16,925 nucleotides of DNA from CAYLZN01 sp964387935 (GCA_964387935.1 CAYLZN010000099.1:1-16925), one strand, 5' to 3'. Positions 6,118-14,138 are shown, counted from the first letter of the stretch. A program made the numbers and translations. Notes: a model not told the origin generated them from the sequence alone.

Positions 6118-7398
6118 ATGTCCGCCCGTTGGTCCGAGATCCTGACCCTGTATCGCTGGGAGCTCACCTCCGCGCTCCGCGATCGCACCATCGTCGTCAA
6201 CTCGGTCGTCGTGCCGCTGGTGCTCTACCCGCTGATGCTGTGGGCGATGTTCTCGGGCATGGCGTTCGTCCGGGGCCAGACCGACGACATGGCGTCGCGC
6301 GTGGCCGTGCTGGGGCTGCCCGCCCGCCACGACGACCTGCTCCGCCGGCTGCGCGAGGACGAGCGGATCCGGCTGTCGGACGCCACGGCGTCCGAGGCCG
6401 AGGCGCGAACCCAGATCCAGGCCGGCCAGCTCGATGCGGCGCTCGTGGCGCAACCCGACGCCGGCGCCCTCCCGGACAACTTCTCGGGGCGCGTGGCGTT
6501 CGACGGATCGCGGGAGCGCAGCGACCTGGCCCGGCGCCGCGTCCTCGACATCGTCGGCGCGTATCGAGAGGAGTGGCTGCGCGGGGAGGCACTCGCTCGC
6601 GGCGTCGAGGCGCCCCGCTGGACCGCCTTCGCGGTCGAGGGCCGGAACACCGCCAGCAGCCGCGACATGGGGGCCTTCCTCCTGGGCCTGATGCTGCCGC
6701 TGTTCTTCGTGGTGATGGTCGCCCTCGGCTGCCTGACCCCCGCGATCGATCTCACCGCAGGCGAACGCGAGCGCCAGACCTGGGAAACCCTCATGAGCTC
6801 GGCCGCCTCACGCGCGAACATCGTCATCGCCAAGTACCTCGCGGTGGCGACGCTCGGTGGCGTCGCGGGCCTGCTCAACGTGCTCGCGATGCTGCTCACC
6901 ATGCGCGGCATCGTCGCGCCGCTGCTGGGTGGTGACGACGGCGCGCTCGAGTTCGGACTGTCGTGGTCCGCGGTGCCAGTGGTCGTGGCTGGCGCGGTGC
7001 TGCTCGCCGGCCTCGTCGCCGCGGGCATGATGGTGCTCGCGTCGTTCGCCCGGACGTTCCGCGAGGGGCAGGCCATGGTCTCCCCGTTCTATCTCGCGAC
7101 GCTCCTCCCGGTGATGTTCCTGGGCACGCCCGGCATCACGCTGACCCTGCCCCTGGCGCTGGTGCCCGTGATCAACATCGCGCTGCTCGTGCGCGAGGCC
7201 TTCAACGGCACGATCAGGCCGCTCGAGACGCTCGTCGCGGTGATCACCACGCTCGTGGCCATCGGCCTGCTCCTCCGGCTGGCGAAGTGGATCCTCTCGA
7301 CCGAGGACGTCGTCGTCGGCTCGTACGGGGGCAGTCTCGCGACCTTCCTGCGCGATCGCCTGGGGCGCAGCCGGACCCCGGGCACGAGAACCCCATGA
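6118..7398 (+). CDS. ABC-2 type transporter permease, NatB-like
   Basis: A 426-residue integral membrane subunit of an ABC exporter. The first membrane helix (about 26-48) is followed by an extracytoplasmic domain of about 130 residues (51-180), then five or so helices: about 186-208, 238-260, 284-308, 322-350 and 372-392. This is the NatB/ABC2_membrane_3 layout. The cytoplasmic coupling segment DLTAGERERQTWETLMSSAASR at about 211-232 is the hallmark that contacts the ATPase. The ATG follows the formamidase stop by 21 bases; no strong Shine-Dalgarno is visible. The stop overlaps the ATPase start in ATGA. NatAB of Bacillus exports sodium, but many homologues have unknown cargo, so no substrate is assigned. 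Confidence 0.92.
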   Translation: MSARWSEILTLYRWELTSALRDRTIVVNSVVVPLVLYPLMLWAMFSGMAFVRGQTDDMASRVAVLGLPARHDDLLRRLREDERIRLSDATASEAEARTQIQAGQLDAALVAQPDAGALPDNFSGRVAFDGSRERSDLARRRVLDIVGAYREEWLRGEALARGVEAPRWTAFAVEGRNTASSRDMGAFLLGLMLPLFFVVMVALGCLTPAIDLTAGERERQTWETLMSSAASRANIVIAKYLAVATLGGVAGLLNVLAMLLTMRGIVAPLLGGDDGALEFGLSWSAVPVVVAGAVLLAGLVAAGMMVLASFARTFREGQAMVSPFYLATLLPVMFLGTPGITLTLPLALVPVINIALLVREAFNGTIRPLETLVAVITTLVAIGLLLRLAKWILSTEDVVVGSYGGSLATFLRDRLGRSRTPGTRTP

Positions 7399-8165
7399 CG
7401 ACACCTGTCGAGGTTATCGGACTGCGGAAGACGTTCCACGACGAGGGACGCGGGACCGTGCACGCGGTGGACGGCATCGACTTCGACTGCCGGCCGGGCG
7501 AGATCTTCGGCCTGCTCGGCGCCAACGGGGCCGGCAAGACGACCACGCTGCGGATGCTCGGCACCATCCTCGTGCCGACCGACGGGACGGCGCGCGTCAT
7601 GGGCTACGACGTGAACCGCGACCCCGAGGCGGTGCGCCGTCAGCTCGGCTTCTACTCCGCCAGCACGGCGCTCTACCCGCGCCTCACCGCGCGGGAGACC
7701 CTCGAGTTCTTCGCGCGCATCAACGGCTACCCGCGCGACGGGCTCGCCGCGCGTGTCGCCCACCTGGTCGATCGGTTCGGGATTGCCGAGTACGCCAATG
7801 CGCGAGTGGATCGCCTGTCGCAGGGCATGAAGCAGAAAGTGTCGATCGCACGGACGATCGCCCACGATCCGCCCGTACTGATCTTCGACGAGCCCACGGT
7901 GGGTCTTGACGTGCTCAACGCGCTCGAGATGCAGCGCGTCATCGCCGAACTGCGCCACGAGGGCAAGACGATCATCTTCTCGACGCACGTCATGAGCGAG
8001 GCCGAACGCCTCTGCGACCGCATCGCCATCATCCACCGCGGCCGCATCCACGCCTGCGACACGCTGGCGAGCCTGCGGGACGCCACCGGTCACCGGTACC
8101 TCGAGGACATCTTCGTGCACTTCGTCCGGGAGGCCGGCGCCCTGGCCGAGGTCCCCCTCCCATGA
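7395..8165 (+). CDS. natA: ABC transporter ATP-binding protein, NatA-like
   Basis: A 256-residue ATPase that powers the two flanking permeases. Walker A is GANGAGKTT at 42-50, the signature motif is LSQGMKQK at 141-148, Walker B is VLIFDEP at 161-167, and the switch histidine is H198 in STHVM. The Q-loop region reads LGFYSASTALYPRLTARE; a Ser stands where Gln is usual, as I recall for NatA itself, which supports the subfamily. Both ends are fixed by four-base ATGA overlaps with the permease before and the permease-protease after, so the three proteins are likely made together in matched amounts. The frame is open upstream through the permease gene, but homology begins at this ATG. The symbol is by family resemblance; sodium export has not been shown. 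Confidence 0.93.
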   Translation: MTTPVEVIGLRKTFHDEGRGTVHAVDGIDFDCRPGEIFGLLGANGAGKTTTLRMLGTILVPTDGTARVMGYDVNRDPEAVRRQLGFYSASTALYPRLTARETLEFFARINGYPRDGLAARVAHLVDRFGIAEYANARVDRLSQGMKQKVSIARTIAHDPPVLIFDEPTVGLDVLNALEMQRVIAELRHEGKTIIFSTHVMSEAERLCDRIAIIHRGRIHACDTLASLRDATGHRYLEDIFVHFVREAGALAEVPLP

Positions 8166-10318
8166 CCGACAGTCGCGATCGCGTCGCGACGCTGTTCCTG
8201 ATGGAACTGCGCACGCTCCTGCGGGACCGACGGACCGTCGTCCTGTCGCTGGTGCTGCCGCTCATCGTCACGCCGCTGATGCTCTTCGCCTCGCACGCGA
8301 TGGAACAGCGCCGGCAGCGCGCACTCGACGTCCGCGAGTCCACGGGCGCCGTCACCGGCGCGCGGGCCGACGAGGCCCGGGCGTTGCTCGAGCAGGCCCG
8401 GGTCATCGCCACGAAGGCCAACGGCAACCCGCTCGCCCGGCTGCGCCTCGAGGTTCGAGAGAGCGAGGACCCGTCGAAGGCCCTCGCGGACGGGACCCTC
8501 GACTTCTACGTGATCGGCCGTGACTTCGCCGAGGCCGACGCGGACCGGCGGGGCCAGTCCGGCGCGGACGCGCGGCGGGGTAACGAGGCCGGACGGCAAG
8601 GCCTCGACACCGGCGACCCGTCGGCCACGCCCCCGTCGGATCTGCTCGCCGTGAGCGTGGTCTTCAGGGCCGACCGGGACACGTCGCGCCGCGCGGCCGA
8701 ACGGGTCCTCGAGCGCCTGCGCGCCGTCCGGCGCGATCAGCGCGACGCGATGCTCGCCAGCACCGGCTTCCCGGTCCTGCCCGCCGCGGTCGCCCCGGTC
8801 GAGGCTGTCGATCTCGCCGGCGAAGGGCAGGTGGCCGGGCTGATGCTGGGCCGACTCGTCACGTTGCTGCTCCTGTTCTTCCTGCTGTCGGGCGGCGCGA
8901 TCGTCGCCCAGGACACCCTGGCCGGCGAGAAGGAACGCGGGACGCTCGAGACCCTGCTGACGTCGGCGATCTCCCGCCGCGAGATCGTCACCGCCAAGGT
9001 ACTGCTCGTCCTTGCGGTGGCGCTCACGATCACGGTGATCCAGGTCCTGAACCTGCTCGTCTACGTCGGCTTCGGCGTGATTCCGACGTCACAGAACCTC
9101 GCGGCTGCGGTCACGCTCCCCGTCGCTGTCGCCCTGCTGGTGTTCCTGCTGCCGCTGGCCGTGCTCGTCGCCGGCGTCCTCGTGCTGGTGTCTGGCTACG
9201 CGCGCTCACACCGGGAAGCGCAACTCTACTTCCTGCCCCTCATGCTGAGCACGGCCGTCCCTGCCCTGGCCGCGTTCCTGCCCGAGGTGTCCCTGCGCTC
9301 GGCCATCGCCGTCGTGCCCATCGCCAACACCAGCGTGGGCGTCAAGGAAATGCTGGTGGGCCGGTTCGACTGGCCGATGCTCGCCGTGGCCTGGACCATC
9401 AACGTCGTCGTCGCAGCCTGGGTGCTGGGACTCACCGCGCGCCTGCTGTCCACTGAGCGGCTCATCGTGCCCGCCGCCAGCGACACGCGCGCCGATGCCG
9501 GATCGGCTCGGGTCCGACTCGGGCAGGTCGGCACGTGGTTCGCGGTCATGTGGGCCGTGATGCTGGTGGTCTCCCTCAATGCCGGGCCCGACTTCGACCT
9601 GCGCGGTCAGCTCATCGTCAACCTGATCGTGCTCATGCTGGGGGGCTCCCTCCTGTTCGTGCGGCGCCAACGGCTCGATCCCGTGGAGACCTTCTCGCTG
9701 CGCCTGCCGCACTGGTCGGCCTGGATCGCCGTGCTCATCGGTGCGCCCGCCGGGCTCGTGACGGGACTCGGCATCTTCCGCCTCTCGCAGGCCATCGTCC
9801 CCGTACCGCCCGAGATGGTGAAGAGCCTCGGGCAGTACCTGATGCCGGAACACCTGCCCCTGTGGCAGGTCCTGCCCATGCTCACGCTGCTGCCAGGGGT
9901 CTGCGAGGAACTGACGTTCCGGGGCGTGCTGCTCAGCAGCCTGCGTCGACACTACACGCCGCTGCGGGCGGCGATCCTCTCGGGTCTCGTCTTCGGCCTC
10001 TTCCACTTCGCCATCTTCCGGATCATCCCGACCGCCTACCTCGGCGTGATGCTGGCCGGCGCCACGATTCTCTCGGGCTCGATCTACCCGGCCATGGCGT
10101 GGCACGCGCTCAACAACGCCCTGGCGCTGGCGGCGGGCCGCGCCGGCTGGGACCTGGACAGCATCCCGGCAACGGCGCTAGCAGGAGCCGCGGTCATGCT
10201 GGCGCTCGCGTTCGTGCTGTTGCGCCGCGGACGTCGCCACCTCCCGCGTGCCGGCCGCGGCGCGTCGCCCACGCGGCGCCTCGCCTCTGGCCGACGCGTT
10301 GTGCCGCCTCGCGCATAA
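8162..10318 (+). CDS. ABC-2 permease fused to a CPBP intramembrane protease
   Basis: A 718-residue fusion. Residues 1-435 repeat the NatB-like permease plan: a helix at 26-44, an extracytoplasmic domain to about 222, the coupling segment DTLAGEKERGTLETLLTSAISR at about 251-272, and further helices to about 430. A short linker leads to two helices at about 456-500. The CPBP (Abi/Rce1-like) domain spans about 515-690 and has all three motifs: EELTFR (E582, E583, R587), FGLFH (F611, H615) and HALNN (H648, N652). These residues form the expected catalytic site, so the protease looks intact. The tail is Arg-rich and cytoplasmic or disordered. The ATG overlaps the ATPase stop (ATGA). Similar fusions occur in Planctomycetes and Acidobacteria databases as far as I recall; the protease target is unknown. 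Confidence 0.93.
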   Translation: MTDSRDRVATLFLMELRTLLRDRRTVVLSLVLPLIVTPLMLFASHAMEQRRQRALDVRESTGAVTGARADEARALLEQARVIATKANGNPLARLRLEVRESEDPSKALADGTLDFYVIGRDFAEADADRRGQSGADARRGNEAGRQGLDTGDPSATPPSDLLAVSVVFRADRDTSRRAAERVLERLRAVRRDQRDAMLASTGFPVLPAAVAPVEAVDLAGEGQVAGLMLGRLVTLLLLFFLLSGGAIVAQDTLAGEKERGTLETLLTSAISRREIVTAKVLLVLAVALTITVIQVLNLLVYVGFGVIPTSQNLAAAVTLPVAVALLVFLLPLAVLVAGVLVLVSGYARSHREAQLYFLPLMLSTAVPALAAFLPEVSLRSAIAVVPIANTSVGVKEMLVGRFDWPMLAVAWTINVVVAAWVLGLTARLLSTERLIVPAASDTRADAGSARVRLGQVGTWFAVMWAVMLVVSLNAGPDFDLRGQLIVNLIVLMLGGSLLFVRRQRLDPVETFSLRLPHWSAWIAVLIGAPAGLVTGLGIFRLSQAIVPVPPEMVKSLGQYLMPEHLPLWQVLPMLTLLPGVCEELTFRGVLLSSLRRHYTPLRAAILSGLVFGLFHFAIFRIIPTAYLGVMLAGATILSGSIYPAMAWHALNNALALAAGRAGWDLDSIPATALAGAAVMLALAFVLLRRGRRHLPRAGRGASPTRRLASGRRVVPPRA

Positions 10319-10319
10319 T
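10314..10319 (+). promoter_or_regulatory. -10-like element before the Nudix gene
   Basis: CATAAT at 10314-10319 overlaps the end of the permease-protease gene and lies six bases before GTG 10326. CCGACG, a weak -35 match, is 17 bases upstream. There is no Shine-Dalgarno site. It could give the Nudix gene its own leaderless transcript inside the operon. Confidence 0.4.
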
Positions 10320-10325
10320 GTCGCC

Positions 10326-10886
10326 GTGATCGAGCCGTTCCGCCACTTCAACGCCTGCCCGCGCTGCGGCGCGGCGGGGCCCGGCACCGAAGCGCTCAAC
10401 CCGTTCCGCTGCAGCGCGTGCGGCTTCGTGCTCTACTTCAACGCCGCGAGCGCCGTCGCTGTCTTCATCGTCCGGGACGACGGCCATGTCCTCTACACGA
10501 GGCGGGCGAAGGACCCCGCCCGGGGCAGGCTGGGCATGCCGGGCGGCTTCGTGGATTTCGGCGAGACCGCCGAGCAGGCGATACGCCGCGAGGTCCTGGA
10601 GGAGGTGGGCGTGACGCTCACGACACTCGAGTACCTGTGCTCGTATCCCAACCACTACGTGTACGCCGACGTCGCGTACCACACGCTCGACCTCTTCTTC
10701 GTCGGGACCTGCGCCGAGCCGGCGGACGCCAAGGCGCTCGACGCCGTCGAGAGCGTGTGCTGGCTGGATCCCGCGTGCATCGACCCGGACGACATCGCGT
10801 TCGGGTCGATGCGCCGGGCGCTCGCCGACTTCCTCGCCCTCCCCCGCGCACCGGCTGGCGTCGCGCCCCCGTCGCCACGCCGGTGA
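10326..10886 (+). CDS. Zinc-ribbon Nudix hydrolase
   Basis: A 186-residue Nudix protein that should cleave a nucleoside diphosphate linked to another group, using Mg or Mn. An N-terminal zinc ribbon has C11, C14, C29 and C32 (CPRCG and CSACG). The Nudix box at about 74-96 is complete: GFVDFGETAEQAIRREVLEE then VGV, matching G-x5-E-x7-R-E-U-x-E-E-x-G-U. The ribbon-plus-Nudix arrangement recalls NADH pyrophosphatases, but the SQPWPFPxS motif of NudC after the box is absent; YLCSYPNHYVY stands there. GTG 10326 (MIEPFRHFNACPRCG) is chosen because the ribbon starts right after it and a -10-like element precedes it. It follows the permease-protease stop by seven bases. Substrate unknown. Confidence 0.92.
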   Translation: MIEPFRHFNACPRCGAAGPGTEALNPFRCSACGFVLYFNAASAVAVFIVRDDGHVLYTRRAKDPARGRLGMPGGFVDFGETAEQAIRREVLEEVGVTLTTLEYLCSYPNHYVYADVAYHTLDLFFVGTCAEPADAKALDAVESVCWLDPACIDPDDIAFGSMRRALADFLALPRAPAGVAPPSPRR

Positions 10887-10897
10887 GCGTGGCGTAT

Positions 10898-10903
10898 TAC
10901 ACT
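10898..10903 (+). promoter_or_regulatory. -10-like element before the TauE/SafE gene
   Basis: TACACT at 10898-10903 lies seven bases before GTG 10911, in the 24-base gap after the Nudix stop. No -35 element or Shine-Dalgarno site is convincing. The spacing matches the other proposed leaderless starts. Confidence 0.35.
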
Positions 10904-10910
10904 GGGCGCC

Positions 10911-11753
10911 GTGTCGGAGGGCTTCGCAGACCTGCTCGCCCTGTCGAGGCTCGGCGGGGTCGTGATCGCCGCCGCGCTCGGCAGCATGGTGAACTCGATC
11001 GCCGGCGGCGGCACGCTGCTCACCTTCCCGTCGCTCGTGGCGCTCGGCGTCCCTCAGTTGGTGGCCAACGCCACCAGCACCGTCGCGCTCTGGCCGGGCG
11101 CGCTCGGAAGCATGTACGGGTATCGCGACCGCATGCGCGGCGCGTCACGCTGGGCGGCGATCTTCGCGATCCCGAGTCTCCTCGGCGGCGCCACGGGCGC
11201 CCTCCTGCTCCTCCGCACTTCTGCCGACCGCTTCGAGGCGATCGTGCCCTGGCTCGTGCTGGGCGCAACGGCGCTCTTCGCGTCGCAGGGCCCGATCTCC
11301 CGCTGGATGAAGCGCCAGTCGGCGCCATTGGCCGGGGGCGCATCGGGAGACCGCACCGGCACGGACCACGCCCAGTCCGCCTTCATCCCGTCGCACTCGG
11401 TCCTGGCGCTCATCGCACAGTTCCTCGTGGGCGTCTACGGCGGCTACTTCGGCGCCGGCATCGGGATCCTGATGCTGGCCGTCCTCGGGTTCATGGGGTT
11501 CTCCGACATCCACCAGATGAACGGCCTGAAGAACTGGGGCGGGCTCTGCATCAATTTCATGGCCGCCGTCCTGTTCGTCGTCTCGGGTATCGTGGACTGG
11601 CCCGTGGCTCTCGCCATGGCCGCCGGAGCGACCGCGGGCGGCTACCTCGCGTCTCGCCTCGCGCAACGGGTCCCACAGCACCTGGTACGCCGCACGATCC
11701 TCGGAATCGGCCTCACGAGCGGCCTGTGGCTCCTGTGGCTGCGGACGGGGTGA
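10911..11753 (+). CDS. TauE/SafE (TSUP) family membrane transporter
   Basis: A 280-residue inner-membrane protein of the TSUP family, whose members are linked to export of sulfite, sulfoacetate or other organosulfur anions. It contains the two family repeats: ALGSMVNSIAGGGTLLTFPS at about 22-41, then LVANATSTVALWPGALGSMYGYRD; and VGVYGGYFGAGIGILMLAVL at about 173-192, then GFSDIHQMNGLKN. Eight or so hydrophobic helices fit the family. GTG 10911 is chosen because the first helix follows within about 13 residues and a -10-like element precedes it. It may be the last gene of the run that starts at 5110, or be independently transcribed. No sulfur-metabolism gene is in the window, so the cargo is open. 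Confidence 0.92.
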   Translation: MSEGFADLLALSRLGGVVIAAALGSMVNSIAGGGTLLTFPSLVALGVPQLVANATSTVALWPGALGSMYGYRDRMRGASRWAAIFAIPSLLGGATGALLLLRTSADRFEAIVPWLVLGATALFASQGPISRWMKRQSAPLAGGASGDRTGTDHAQSAFIPSHSVLALIAQFLVGVYGGYFGAGIGILMLAVLGFMGFSDIHQMNGLKNWGGLCINFMAAVLFVVSGIVDWPVALAMAAGATAGGYLASRLAQRVPQHLVRRTILGIGLTSGLWLLWLRTG

Positions 11754-11774
11754 GCGAGAAGCGGGGTCGGTGTA

Positions 11775-11797
11775 CGCCAGGGCTGAAAGCCCTGGCG
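11775..11797. repeat. Perfect short palindrome (REP-like)
   Basis: CGCCAGGGCT and AGCCCTGGCG form a ten-base-pair stem around a GAA loop, 21 bases after the TauE/SafE stop codon. It is not followed by a U-run on either strand, so it is more like a dispersed palindromic repeat than an intrinsic terminator, although a hairpin here could still protect the 3' end of the mRNA. Confidence 0.7.
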
Positions 11798-11860
11798 CTC
11801 CGAAAAAAAGCCCGGCGCTCCGAAAAAAAGCCCGGCGCTCCGAAAAAAAAGCCCGGCGCT
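11794..11860. repeat. Tandem repeat of a 20-21 bp unit with A-tracts
   Basis: GGCGCTCCGAAAAAAAGCCC occurs at 11794-11813 and 11814-11833. A 21-base version with one more A follows at 11834-11854, then a partial unit. On the minus strand each unit is a GC-rich block followed by T7-T8. It begins inside the right arm of the palindrome just upstream. Confidence 0.92.
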
Positions 11861-11867
11861 CCTCAAG

Positions 11868-11930
11868 CTGGCAACTGGCCACTGGCAACTGGCAACTGGC
11901 AACTGGCAACTGGCAACTGGCAACTGAAAC
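11868..11930. repeat. Heptamer array CTGGCAA abutting the ggt start codon
   Basis: Eight 7-bp units run from 11868 to 11923 with one variant (CTGGCCA at 11875). A diverged ninth, CTGAAAC, follows at 11924-11930. The ATG of the gamma-glutamyltransferase gene begins at 11932, so the array fills the place where a ribosome site and promoter would be. Confidence 0.95.
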
Positions 11931-11931
11931 A

Positions 11932-13782
11932 ATGCACCCTCTTCTCCTCCGCACCCTGCTCGTCGCCTCCCTGACCCTCGTCGCGTGGCCTCGGCTGACC
12001 CCCGTTGCCACGCTCTCAGCCGCGCAGCGGCCGCCCGTCTCGGGCCGCTCGGCCGGCGTGTCCGCCGGTCACCCGCTCACGACGGCGGCTGCCTTCGAGG
12101 TGCTCGTGCGCGGCGGCAACGCCTTCGACGCCGGTGTCGCCGCCCTTCTCGTCGGGGGGGTCGTCGAGCAGGACCTGTACGGCCTCGGTGGTGAGGCCCT
12201 GGTGCTCGTCTACCCGCAGCGCGAGGGCAAGGTCACGTCCATTGCCGGCCAGGGGTGGGCCCCGAAGGGCGCGACCATCGACTGGTACCTCGAACGCGGC
12301 AAGACACTGCAGGGCGAAGGTCTCGACCCCGCGGTCGTGCCCGGCGCCCTCCACGCGGCCCTCACTGTGCTCGAGCGCTGGGGGACGATGAGCTTCGAGC
12401 AGGTGTCGAGGCGGGCGATCGATTACGCGAGAAAGGGGTTCCCGCTGCGCCCCCGGACGGTCCAGACGATCGAGCGCAACCAGGCCTTCATCGCCAAGTG
12501 GCCCTCGAACCAGAAGTACTGGCTCAAGCCGGACGGCACGCGGTACAAGGCCGGCGAGACGATTGCGTTTCCGACGCTGGCCCGCACGCTCGAGCGCATG
12601 GTCGCCGCCGAGCGGGCCGCGAAGGGCCGGGGACGCCGGGCCGGCGTGGCCGCCGCGCGCCACCGCTTCTACAAGGGCGACCTCGCGAAGGAGATGGTGG
12701 CCTTCCTGACGCAGCACGGGGCCCCGTTCGAGCTGGCCGACTTCGCGGAGTACGTGGCCCGCATCGAGGAGCCCACGTCCACCACGTACCGCGGCTACAC
12801 GGTCTACAAGCAGTCGTTCAACAGCCAGGGCCCGTCGCTGCTGCAGACCCTGAACATCCTCGAGCAGTTCGACCTCAGGGCGATGGGACGCAACAGCGCG
12901 GACTACCTGCACACGCTGGTCGAGGCGATGAAGCTCACCTACGCCGACCGCGACAGCTACTACGCGGACCCGGAGTTCGTGCAGGTGCCCGCCCGCGGCC
13001 TGCTGTCCAAGGAGTACGCGGCGCTGCGCGCGAAGGAGATCGACATGGCGCGCGCCTCCACGCGGCTCGTGGCCGGCGATCCGCTCCCGTTCGACCCCGA
13101 GGTCAAGTCCTGGCCGTTCTGGGTCGCCGGGCGCGAGCCGGTCGGTACGCCGCTTCCGCCGGACGGCCCCTCGAACATCGGCGAGAAGGACACGACCCAC
13201 ATCGCGATCGTCGACCGCGACGGCAACGTCTTCGACTGCACGCCGAGCGGCGGCTGGATCACCGGCGCGGTGATCCTCGGCGAGACGGGCATCGGGATGA
13301 GCGTGCGCGGCGAGCAGTTCTGGCTGGACCGGACGAAGGCGGCGCAGCTGCGGCCACGGTCGCGGCCGCGGTACACGCTGACGCCGAGCCTGGTGCTGAA
13401 GGACGGGAAGCCGCTGATGGCCCTCGGCACCCCCGGCGGTGACAATCAGGAACAGACCATCCTCCAGACCTTCCTCAACATCGTCGAATTCTGGGATGAT
13501 TGGTACCCAAATCTTCATCAGGCGATGGAGTGGCCGCGCGTGCAGACGCTGCACTTCCACGGGTCGTTCTGGCCGCACACGACGGGGCTGAACCGGCTGA
13601 GCGTGGAGTCGGACGTGCCCGCGGCCGTCATCGAGTCGCTCAAGGCGCGCGGGCACGACCTGTCGGCCGTGCGGCCGTTCTCGATCACCGGGTGCGGGAC
13701 CGCGGTGCTGATCGACCCGGCGACCGGCACGCGGATGGCGGGCGCAGACCCCAGACGTGACTGCTACGCGATGGCGTACTGA
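11932..13782 (+). CDS. ggt: Secreted gamma-glutamyltransferase family protein
   Basis: A 616-residue Ntn-hydrolase of the gamma-glutamyltranspeptidase family, which hydrolyses or transfers gamma-glutamyl groups, as from glutathione, after cutting itself into two chains. The N-terminus (LLLRTLLVASLTLVAWPRL, then an Ala-rich stretch) is a signal peptide with likely cleavage near residue 31. The large-subunit start is SAGHPLTTAAAFEVLVRGGNAFDAGVAA. The predicted autocleavage site and nucleophile is D420/T421 in KDTTHIAIVDRDGNVF. GTPGGDNQEQ at 499-508 fits the substrate-pocket glycine loop, with Asp where many members have a neutral residue. ATG 11932 places the signal peptide first; the frame continues upstream through tandem repeats to 11770 but that stretch would bury the signal. 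No Shine-Dalgarno or promoter is visible. The gene stands alone. Confidence 0.92.
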   Translation: MHPLLLRTLLVASLTLVAWPRLTPVATLSAAQRPPVSGRSAGVSAGHPLTTAAAFEVLVRGGNAFDAGVAALLVGGVVEQDLYGLGGEALVLVYPQREGKVTSIAGQGWAPKGATIDWYLERGKTLQGEGLDPAVVPGALHAALTVLERWGTMSFEQVSRRAIDYARKGFPLRPRTVQTIERNQAFIAKWPSNQKYWLKPDGTRYKAGETIAFPTLARTLERMVAAERAAKGRGRRAGVAAARHRFYKGDLAKEMVAFLTQHGAPFELADFAEYVARIEEPTSTTYRGYTVYKQSFNSQGPSLLQTLNILEQFDLRAMGRNSADYLHTLVEAMKLTYADRDSYYADPEFVQVPARGLLSKEYAALRAKEIDMARASTRLVAGDPLPFDPEVKSWPFWVAGREPVGTPLPPDGPSNIGEKDTTHIAIVDRDGNVFDCTPSGGWITGAVILGETGIGMSVRGEQFWLDRTKAAQLRPRSRPRYTLTPSLVLKDGKPLMALGTPGGDNQEQTILQTFLNIVEFWDDWYPNLHQAMEWPRVQTLHFHGSFWPHTTGLNRLSVESDVPAAVIESLKARGHDLSAVRPFSITGCGTAVLIDPATGTRMAGADPRRDCYAMAY

Positions 13783-13797
13783 AAATGGGGTCGGGAG

Positions 13798-13980
13798 TTA
13801 TTTTGTCGAAATCTGCACACTGCCCACTGGTCTCACTCCAGGCAGCCCCACAAGCTCAGGCACAAGAACAAAGTCTTTAGTCTCCCCAACGACGCTCTTT
13901 GCCAACGGGCTCGTTCCAATCCCGAACGATCGCCGCGTTCTGGCGTGGCATCCGGCTTGCGACTCAGCCGTTCGGGGTTG
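13798..13980 (-). pseudogene. Possible 3' remnant of a coding sequence
   Basis: On the minus strand 60 codons are open between stops, without a start codon. The last part reads GIGTSPLAKSVVGETKDF then VLVPELVGLPGVRPVGSVQI and ends STK. Its codon use (CTT, GTT, CCT, ACT, AAA) is unlike the C/G-ending codons of nearby genes, and it stops inside the GGGGTCGG motif. It could be the tail of an imported gene or transposase. I do not recognise the family, and chance is not excluded. Confidence 0.25.
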
Positions 13981-14110
13981 TCAGTTCCGTACCGTCCGCA
14001 GGCGGGCAGTCGCCCGGCAGGGCCCGATGTCCGTGCGCACCTGGCGCCGCCAGGGCCGATGGGTGTCGCCGTGAAACGCGAGGGCCCGCACCAGCGTCGG
14101 ACAGAGTACG

Positions 14111-14124
14111 GGGGTGACAACCCC
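14111..14124 (+). promoter_or_regulatory. Small hairpin directly before a ribosome binding site
   Basis: GGGGT (14111-14115) pairs with ACCCC (14120-14124) around a GACA loop, immediately followed by the AAGGAG ribosome site (14125-14130). It could set access to the site or protect the 5' end of the mRNA. Short stems arise easily in GC-rich DNA. Confidence 0.3.
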
Positions 14125-14138
14125 AAGGAGCGCGACCA

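Larger units (their letters stand above)
13783..14138. other. Gene-poor gap with lower-GC debris
   Basis: After the ggt stop there is a GGGGTCGGGAGTTATTTT motif (13787-13804), then about 180 bases of visibly lower GC than the neighbours, then GC-rich sequence leading to the small Cys/His protein gene. I see no intact gene. The motif looks like half of a palindromic mobile-repeat unit, but its partner is not present here. Confidence 0.5.

Noticed and set aside
4858..6453. Minus-strand open frame of 531 codons opposite the formamidase homologue
   Set aside because: It is His/Arg/Gly-rich with no domain signature, antisense to a gene with a signal peptide and family motifs.
11775..11797. Intrinsic terminator of the TauE/SafE gene
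   Set aside because: The stem is strong but no U-run follows on the plus strand; the next bases are GC-rich and then A-tracts. It is better called a palindromic repeat.
11868..11930. CRISPR array
   Set aside because: Units are 7 bp with no spacers, and there are no cas genes. It is a simple tandem repeat.
11770..11931. N-terminal extension of the gamma-glutamyltransferase through the tandem repeats
   Set aside because: It would yield a repetitive GNWQLAT leader and bury the signal peptide. ATG 11932 gives a standard exported protein.
10418..11974. Long plus-strand open frame of 518 codons across the Nudix and TauE/SafE genes
   Set aside because: Its translation is Arg/Pro/Gly-rich without motifs and lies out of frame over two genes with clear family motifs. 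It is a GC-driven shadow.
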